The notes under the pieces are model-generated. The model had not been told where the DNA came from, made no database searches, and saw only the letters and a list, made by a program, of their open reading frames with translations. Source: Ancistrus triradiatus (lineage: Eukaryota > Chordata > Actinopteri > Siluriformes > Loricariidae). Taken from it: 64,000 bases of DNA. The stretch covers positions 248,001 through 312,000 of the forward strand of contig JAJAGP010000204.1 of assembly GCA_025084515.1 (NCBI GenBank). The letters run 5' to 3'. The position numbers and the translations under genes are program-made. Positions within the stretch are counted from its first letter, which is position 1. The number at the start of each line of letters is the position of its first letter. Shown here piece by piece: positions 57,601 to 64,000 of this stretch.

Positions 57601-58296
57601 GATCACGATCCTGTTCTTTTAGACCTGCCTGAACTTTTTAAGCGTCGGACAGATTTTGCTAGGCTGTGTGGGCTAGCAGGTTAAGACGGCTAGCGTTAGC
57701 GTGGCTAGCTCGGAGTTTGCACCTGGCACCTACCGCGGATTTGTAGCCACAACACCTTACTTTTGTGTGGAAGAGACGTTTTTCGACGGCCGTTGAGCAA
57801 AACGATGGTTTTCTCTCGCGAAAACGCCGTGTCAACAACTTGTTTACCTACAGGCGGCTGGTCAAAGGGAGTAGTAAACACAGCTAGCTAATAGTGGCTT
57901 TTCATTCAACGACAGCTGGCTGAAGTTAACAAAGTGGCTTGTCGAGCTCGTTTTAAAGCTTGCGAGCTCATATTCAACGTGAACCGCTCAAATAAGTGGG
58001 ATAAACCTCAACGTTGGTCCGCTTGAATAACCAGACAGCGGTTAGCAAGCGTTAGCCAGGACACCAACGGAGGTTCCGAACAGATAGCAAGATTTGGAGA
58101 GATTACTGAAATAAAACACTATAATAACGACAGACCCTGATGACAGGGTGTGCAAATCGATCTGTTCTCTACGATAAAGCAATTGTCGTCTTGTATATAT
58201 TCTAAAAGTAGCCATAGTAGCTGAGTCTAGTGCTGAACACCGAGTAGCATTACTCATGGTAATTATGATACATTAGCCTAACGACTTACGACAAAT

Positions 58297-58367
<71 letters not shown>

Positions 58368-58450
58368 CAGACAGGCTTTTACATGTGTCAAGAACAAGTT
58401 CATTCGTGTACAATCTACAACACGATAGGTAACAGTCTTAAACCTTGCAG
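57601..58450. other. Probable first intron of phf13
   Basis: This is the sequence between the possible noncoding exon and the first coding exon. It is CpG-rich at its start and AT-rich later, with a (TA)n run at 58302-58362. Confidence 0.45.
58302..58362. repeat. (TA)n microsatellite
   Basis: An uninterrupted TA run of about 60 bases lies roughly 90 bases upstream of the phf13 coding exon's acceptor. Confidence 0.95.
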
Positions 58451-58502
58451 TGACTTTAAATCCGGACGCTGCGACTCCACCGGAACGGTTTCTCCCTCAA
58501 AA

Positions 58503-61500
58503 ATGGACAACGACGACGTTACGACTTCAGCGTTTGACTCGCAGGTAAGTCAAGACCAGACCTGTATCGTAATACAAATTGCTTTTATTAGCTATTTTTC
58601 AACCTGTTTGCTTAACTATAGCTAAATAGTTAAAACGCTGCTCTTGTGTGTTTGCTGTAAATAAAACGTCTTTCTAATGACGTACTGAGTGGAAAAGCAA
58701 GCACTCGACGACATTTCCGTTAATCTAACTCGACGTCTTATAAATAGACACATTTCGACGGCCCAACCGTTTGTCTCTGCACAAAATGTCTGAGGTTTGC
58801 TTGGGAGCTAGATTAGGAATCGATTCCAAGCAAAGAGTCGACTCCGATTCCGAGTCGACTCCAATGCTTTGGCTTTTTCCGATCAGTGACAGTTCGTTTA
58901 TTGGTTTGTTTACTGTCAATATCTGTGGCAAAGGCAAGGTTGTAACGAATACCAGTCACGCACTCAAACTAGGACAATTCAGAGTGGCTGGTGCACCTAA
59001 GGCGTGTCTTTGGGATACGCAAACTCAACACGGGCGAAGTCTGAGATCTGGATCGAACCATGGATCTCCGGAGCTGTCACTGGGCCGTGGGTCCACACAA
59101 ATGATGTGTAGGTGACCCTGGGATTGGGATATTTGCAAGTCTTTGAAATTGGTTCAAGAAGATTGCTATAGGTGGGTTAGGTAGGTCATATTTGGGCAAC
59201 CCTGACTAGTCACCATAGGCGAATTTGCACTGTTCTGAGGACTAATTTGGCCGGAACTACCCCTACTGAGCTCCCTCAAGAACTATATTCGTGCCAGGGC
59301 CTTTTTTGGTTTGCGTTCCCACCGCCAGTAATCACATTGTACCTCCTCAGTTCCGTATAGGCTCAGTAAAGCCTGAACAACACTGTCTGTGTGTTGTTTC
59401 TTTGTTTTTCTTTTTGTAGATCTGTTGTTTGTACAGCTACCAGTGTACAGGTATATTTAAATAGGAAACCTGCATCTGGATCAGTCGAGGCATACTTGGA
59501 TTTTTTATGCGCCAGGAAAAGATGCTACCCTGCTGTAGTAGCTACAAAAGTCCCTGTTCTAAGAACAACATACGCCCCCAGTTTCGCCGGTGCAAACAAA
59601 TGAGAAAGGGGGCACTTTCTCCTGGTGCTGGGCGATATGAACGCAAAACAGTATAACCATTAGTTGAAGAGTTTACGTTGGTTCTAAGACCTATGAAAAA
59701 GTACCTCCAGTGCGAAAGCGCCTCATGTGGTCACGGACATTTAATCCTACAGTTCTCGGTGAGGTTTCTTTTTCTGTCTAAACGGTTCTACCACAGAGCA
59801 GTCGATACAAATTGTCTGTCTTGCCTGCAGGGTTATAGTCCGACGTACACAAGGAAAAGGACGGTGGAAGACTTCAACAAGTTCTGCACATTCGTGCTGG
59901 CTTATGCTGGATATATTCCCTATCCCCAGGAGGTGAGTAAAGTTTTGGAAGTGTGTGTGTGTGAATATAAGAGAGAGAACTTCTTTACTTTGTTTATATA
60001 CATTTCTCCACCCACTCTTAACTGCTGCTGCAGGAATAACAAGGGGAAGAGCCATGGTGAGATGGGTTGGGCCAGAGGGTGTGTGAGATGAAACTGGGAT
60101 CAGGGATGTCAGTTCAGGACTCGGCATGAGCAGACATCAAGAAAACAATGGATTTGGTCCAATAATAAGCTTATTGGATCAAAGATGTATATCTGACTGG
60201 ATGTTATGCTGTCTTGTACGTTTCTTTTTGCAGGAGACGCCACTGAGGAGCAGCTCGAGCCCGCCGAACAGCACGGGCAGCACCGCAGACAGTGACGGCC
60301 TTCCCTCGCCTGACCAGCCCCCGTCCAAGAGCCGAAAGACCTTCGGCGGCTTCAAGAGGGCCGCCAGTGACGAGCCCGAGCTCAGCAAGCGGCCGAAATC
60401 GACAGGGCTCCTCCTAGAGGGATGCAAAAAACCCGACAAGGTGAAGAAGAAGAAAAAGAAGTCGATGCTAAAGAGCAACGATGAAGATTTCGCCGTCTTC
60501 CCGCCGCTTCCGCCCAGTACAGGGCCGGACGTTTCTGCTCTGGGTCTGAACATTAAGGAGGAGCCCGAAGACTACGTGAGCATCTCTTCGCCGCCGCCGC
60601 CATTTATGGACACGGAGCACTTGGAGCGCACGGCTCACCCCGCTACCAGCACGCCGCTCACTTCTGCTTCTCAGGGCACCGTGAGCTGCAAGGAGGAGCC
60701 CGAAGCCGAGCAGTTCTGCTGGGATTCCTCAGGCGGCTCGGGCACGGAGTCCAGAGCCGACAGCAGGGAGAGGCCGATGCTGTCTGAAGGGGAAGCTGTG
60801 GTCATGAAGCTGGAAGGGTTCACTGGCACGAGAACTGTGATCCGGCAGGGCAAGCAGGTCGTGTTCCGTGATGAGGACGGATCCGCGGACGACGAGGACA
60901 TCATGGTCGATTCAGGCAAGTTCTCAAACCGGGTAGGGGTATCGGAAAGGGCTTCACAATACATTTACAGCATTTAGCAGACACCCTTATCTAGAGCGAC
61001 TTACAATTGGTACAATCTTACAATCCAAGCAATTGTGGGTTAAGGGTCTTGCTCAAGGACCCAACAGTGGCAGCTTGTTGCCACTACCTTAACTACCTCC
61101 AGTACCTTAACCGCTAGTCTCCGATTATATCTCTGTTGCTTCCTTAAAAAAATCTATATTTTGAGCTGGAAGTTGGCAAAAAAAAAATCGCAATTAAATT
61201 GTATTTATATAACATATGTAGTACTTTTTTTAAGCACAACTCTAAAACTGAGGCACAGTGAGAAATTACAGAATAATTAACAGCAGAGGTGTTCGGGTCG
61301 CTTCATGTCGAGTCTAGAGCATAAAACTCAAATCTGGTGCGAGTCCCAGTCAAGTCTACAAGTCTTCCTTAGTTGAGTCCCAAGCAGGCGAGTCCCGGGC
61401 GAGTCACAAGTCTCTGGCGCTCGAGTCCCAGAAGAGTCTCTAGTGTGAGTCCTAGTCGAGGCTCGAGCCTCTGGCCTACAAGTCCCAGTCGAGTATCAAA

Positions 61501-62797
61501 TCTCTGCTGCACAAGTCCCAAATAAGTCTCAAGTCTTTGGAATGCGAGTTCCAGTCTGTTACATCTGTTACAGGAGTCTGAGTCAAGTCTTGAGTCCCAT
61601 TCGAGTCTCGAGCCTCTGGTGAACAAGTCCCTATCCAGTTTCTGTAGGATACAAGTCCCAGTCGAGTCTCCAGTCTCTAGTGCCCCAGTCCCAATCGAGT
61701 CTGATGCACGAGTCTGACTCAACTGTAGAGCCTCTGCCTTGCGAGTCCCAGTCAAGTCTCTGTCACAAGTCTGAGTCAAGTCTCGGATCTTGGGCAGATG
61801 AGTTCCAGTCGAGCCTCAAGCCTCTGCAGTCCCAAGTCCCAGTTGAGTCTTGAGTCAGTAAATTAGGCACTCAAGTTCTCGTTTTTAAAATACAAAGTAA
61901 TCCAACTATACACCAGGAAGCAACTCAAAATATCAAGTTTATATATTTGAGTTAGAAATTACGTATAATTCTCACTACTCTGTTAAATTGGCTTCTGTCA
62001 AGAAATACATGCTTGAAACAAGTGAAACATCTGGCAATGGAGTCTGATCAGTTAAAAACGTTTAAGAAATCGGCTCAAAACTTTACAAAACAGAAATTTG
62101 CCTGTTTTCATGATACGTTTGGCTCAGAGCAGGGTCAAAGCTAAAAGAAGGATTTTATGGCCACCTGGTGGTCAAGTACTACAATTGCACTTCCATCGTA
62201 AAAATACTGCTGAACTCGTTTCCTTATTTACGGCAATAATTATTAAAACAATTGGAGCAACCTTTAACGAGACAGATTTTGATATCTAGTAAACCGGTTG
62301 CTAGTTTTTCTGGGGTTTTCTTCATTAGTTTTCTGTTTGTTATTGGGAGGTTTCTTTGAGAGCAAAATCGAAAAAATATCACAATTTATTGTATTTATAT
62401 AACATGTGTAGTGATTTTTTTAAGCACAACTCTTTATAAACTTTACAAAACAGAAATTTGCCTGTTTTTGTGGTACGTTTGCTCAGAGCAAGGTCCATTG
62501 CAGGGCTGAACGGAGGTCACTGTGTCTCCTCCCTCAGACCCGGCTGACTGTATGCTAATTGTGGTTGCAGACGACGACTCGTGGGATCTGGTGACGTGTT
62601 TCTGCATGAAGCCTTTTGCCGGCAGGGCCATGATCGAGTGCAACCAGTGCAACACCTGGATCCACCTGTCCTGTGCCAAAATCCGCAAGTCCAACGTCCC
62701 CGAGACCTACACCTGCCAGAGGTGCAAAGACTCAAAGTTCGACATACGGCGCTCCAACCGCTCGCGCATGGGCTCTCGAAAACACCTTCTAGACTGA
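58503..62797 (+). CDS. phf13: PHD finger protein 13 (four coding exons)
   Basis: Exons are 58503-58544, 59831-59932, 60234-60915 and 62571-62797. They join to 350 aa, against 300 in human, and the extra length is in the low-complexity middle. PHF13 (SPOC1) is a nuclear reader of H3K4me3 acting in chromatin compaction and DNA-damage response. Exon 2 gives RKRTVEDFNKFCTFVLAYAG, the signature of the PHF13/PHF23 family. Exon 3 is Ser/Pro-rich, with a Lys run (residues 119-124, likely nuclear localisation) and two acidic KEEPE motifs (IKEEPEDY fits a SUMO consensus), then VIRQGKQVVFRDED, which favours PHF13 over PHF23. Exon 4 holds the C4HC3 PHD finger: C285, C287, C299, C302, H307, C310, C324, C327, with cage Trp305. 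The C-terminus RRSNRSRMGSRKHLLD matches PHF13. The start follows MDNDD, as in MDSDS of human. Intron 3 begins with GC. Confidence 0.96.
59933..60233. other. phf13 intron 2
   Basis: The intron has a GTGAGTAA donor and a TTTCTTTTTGCAG acceptor. The frame is open through much of it, so long open frames overlap the intron on both strands, but they are not coding. Confidence 0.8.
60916..60921 (+). promoter_or_regulatory. phf13: Non-canonical GC splice donor of phf13
   Basis: The exon reads GTCGATTCAG and the intron opens GCAAGT. The preceding AG and following AAGT match the strong consensus usually needed by GC donors. The downstream exon begins ACGACGACTCG, and only this join restores MVDSDDDSWDLV, which is conserved in human PHF13. 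No GT nearby gives the same frame. Confidence 0.88.
60959..61123 (-). mobile_element. tRNA-derived SINE in phf13 intron 3
   Basis: Read in reverse, it has TTTACAGCATTTAGCAGACA, CAATTGTGGGTTAAGGGTCT, CAACAGTGGCAGCTTG and AGTACCTTAACCGCTAGTCT. It starts only 44 bases after the exon 3 donor. The segment carrying the B-box is deleted. Confidence 0.82.
61199..61245. repeat. Intron duplication, block 1, first copy
   Basis: TTGTATTTATATAACATATG, TAGTACTTTTTTTAAGCACA and ACTCT repeat at 62389-62433 with a few differences. Confidence 0.8.
61285..61860. mobile_element. CAGAGGTG element with degenerate GAGTC array
   Basis: It begins CAGAGGTGTTCGGGTCGCTT, like the inverse of the right end at 8697-9132, and is followed by over twenty loosely periodic units of the form GAGTCCCAGTCGAGTCTC or CAAGTCTCTGG. 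The minus frame across it encodes a repeated LGLV/RLE peptide and has no gene character. The array seems to have grown inside a hAT-type element. Confidence 0.55.
62078..62136. repeat. Intron duplication, block 2, first copy
   Basis: AAACTTTACAAAACAGAAAT, TTGCCTGTTTTCATGATACG and GGCTCAGAGCAGGGTC repeat at 62438-62494. Confidence 0.85.
62389..62494. repeat. Intron duplication, blocks 1 and 2 joined
   Basis: Here the partners of 61199-61245 and 62078-62136 lie next to each other with only a few bases between them. In the first copy they are separated by 832 bases containing the CAGAGGTG element. The second copy ends about 75 bases before exon 4. Confidence 0.85.
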
Positions 62798-63807
62798 CCG
62801 GGCCCGGGGCTCGACCCCGCTTCCAGACTTTCTGAAAGATCAGTGAAGAGAGCGGGCCGTTAGGACTGCGCTGTTTCACTTTTGTTTCGGAGTTCCTTTG
62901 ACTTTTCTAAATCGTCCACCTTCCTAACTTTGCGTAAGGCAATCAGAACCCTAGGCTGATGCATTAAAGGTGCATTAAAGAGAGGACTGTGCTGATCTGA
63001 AGTGGACGCCGGACTCTCGACGGTGCGTCACAGGACGTGCCTTTTGCTGGGAATAAAGACTGGTTTGCACTTTTTTAAAAGGGAGAGTTTGCTTTCAACA
63101 GTACGTCTGTATTTGTCAAAAGTGTTACGTTCGTTCTTTAACCCGTATTTCCTTGCAGAACTTTCCCCGGTCGTCTGAGGAGCTAGTGGAAATATGCTAA
63201 TGTGAGGTACTGAAGCTGTCCTTGAGTGGTTATTGGACCTCCGGAGCGAGTTATCAAACAAATCCTTCTTTCCTCAAAGTGCTGTCCTTCAAGAGTTTCT
63301 AAAGAATGGTGCGCTACAAAAGGCGAGCCAGGGCTTAAAGAAACCTTTCATCGCTTTCTAGTGGAAATTTTACAAGCCAAGTCTAAGAACGCCTCGTTAC
63401 CTTAAAGCGTCCCTGCCCGAGAGCCTGGATGCCCCAAAACCTCTGGGATAGACGTATCGTTTAACACTCAGTGATTTGCTTTGCTTCCTTTATTAACACA
63501 GCCATGGGAATTGCAGCACTAACTGCCACTTTAAGCGTCAAGGTGTCTTTTCTGTGATGCCATACCAGACTTTGTTGTTGTTGGTTTTTTTTCCCCATTC
63601 TGTCAGACACGGTGTTTAATTTTGAGCAGCTGGTGCCACTCAGATAAAGCTAGCTCTTAGGGCGGTAGGGCTGCAACTACTGAATAGAAATAAGTAAATA
63701 TTTATATACAGTTAAGAAAGCTTAAAGACACTTGCTGTTAAAAACCGGAGGCATTAATAAGAGTTGGGCTGAACTGAGACTTATTAGAATCTTATAAACA
63801 GGCCATT
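62798..63807 (+). other. phf13 3' untranslated region and downstream sequence
   Basis: It follows the stop codon with no further coding sequence. A polyadenylation signal lies at 63052. Long unique sequence beyond it may be part of a longer 3' UTR. Confidence 0.6.
63052..63057 (+). terminator. phf13: phf13 polyadenylation signal candidate
   Basis: AATAAA lies 255 bases after the phf13 stop. A longer 3' UTR using a later signal is possible. Confidence 0.5.
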
Positions 63808-63918
63808 GAGGCCCTTGCTCAAGGATTTAGAGTGGTAGTGGCAGTGCTTGGGCTTGAACCCTGGACCTTCTGGTCTGGTCCATAATCCAGTACCTTAACC
63901 TCTGCTCCATCACTGTAA
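63808..63918 (-). mobile_element. tRNA-derived SINE, head and part of body
   Basis: Read in reverse it has GGCCCTTGCTCAAGGATTTA, GGCTTGAACCCTGGACCTTC and CCAGTACCTTAACCTCTGCT, matching the head and body of the SINE family. The tail is missing or too diverged to see. Confidence 0.75.
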
Positions 63919-64000
63919 TCTCTGTATTGCTATAAGAATTGAGATATTTATTCGAAACATTTCCAGCCTTTAACAGTCGGACTTCGACCCAATATGGTCC
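63919..64000. other. Window end, no feature recognised
   Basis: This is a short unique stretch to the end of the window. Confidence 0.5.

Noticed and set aside
58383..58502. Upstream ATG at 58383 as the phf13 start
   Set aside because: An acceptor (CCTTGCAG) ends at 58450, so that ATG probably lies in an intron. The ATG at 58503 gives MDNDD, like the human start MDSDS.
60179..60553. 124-codon minus-strand frame
   Set aside because: It is the antisense shadow of phf13 coding exon 3.
61369..61779. 136-codon minus-strand frame rich in LGL and RLE
   Set aside because: It is the translation of the degenerate GAGTC array in phf13 intron 3 and not a gene.
1..64000. CRISPR arrays, operons or other prokaryotic features
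   Set aside because: No regularly spaced direct repeats with unique spacers were seen. Gene structure, introns and repeats are those of a vertebrate.

Overview
The window is vertebrate nuclear DNA, almost certainly from a teleost fish. Split genes with GT-AG introns, sparse coding sequence, (TA)n, (GATA)n and (CA)n microsatellites, many Tc1-type transposons, tRNA-derived SINEs and non-LTR retrotransposon remnants all point that way. An ostariophysan (catfish- or carp-like) source is plausible but not proven.

Three genes can be read with confidence, all in the right-hand third. (1) svbp (plus strand, 44448-44863, two coding exons, 66 aa) encodes the small vasohibin-binding protein. (2) A minus-strand gene (coding exons between 51878 and 47139, 181 aa assembled) encodes an F-box-associated (FBA) domain of the FBXO2/6/44/NCCRP1 group. 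I could not find an F-box exon for it. (3) phf13 (plus strand, 58503-62797, four coding exons, 350 aa) encodes a PHD-finger chromatin reader, and its third coding exon ends at a GC rather than a GT donor. svbp and the FBA gene are tail to tail, and the FBA gene and phf13 are head to head. In human the relatives PHF13, FBXO2/44/6 and SVBP all lie on 1p, so the set looks like an old linkage group.

The left two thirds (1 to about 43000) hold no gene I can name. They alternate between transposon clusters (5403-9132, 10979-13534, 18034-19659, 27132-31010, 33472-38470) and long low-repeat stretches (9271-10978, 14626-18033, 19660-25902, 31011-33471, 38471-42254) that may contain regulatory elements. 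One stretch (32618-32725, minus) looks like an isolated coding exon of an unidentified gene, with both splice sites and an open frame.

The mobile DNA is layered: a Tc1 element inside another Tc1 element, a TIR element inside a SINE, a SINE inside a Tigger-like element, a SINE inside a LINE tail, and a chimera of a repeat and a truncated Tc1. At least six Tc1/mariner families are present, all with broken transposases. The phf13 promoter region is partly duplicated (56583-56777 and 57363-57535), and phf13 intron 3 carries a tandem duplication in which only one copy was hit by a transposable element.
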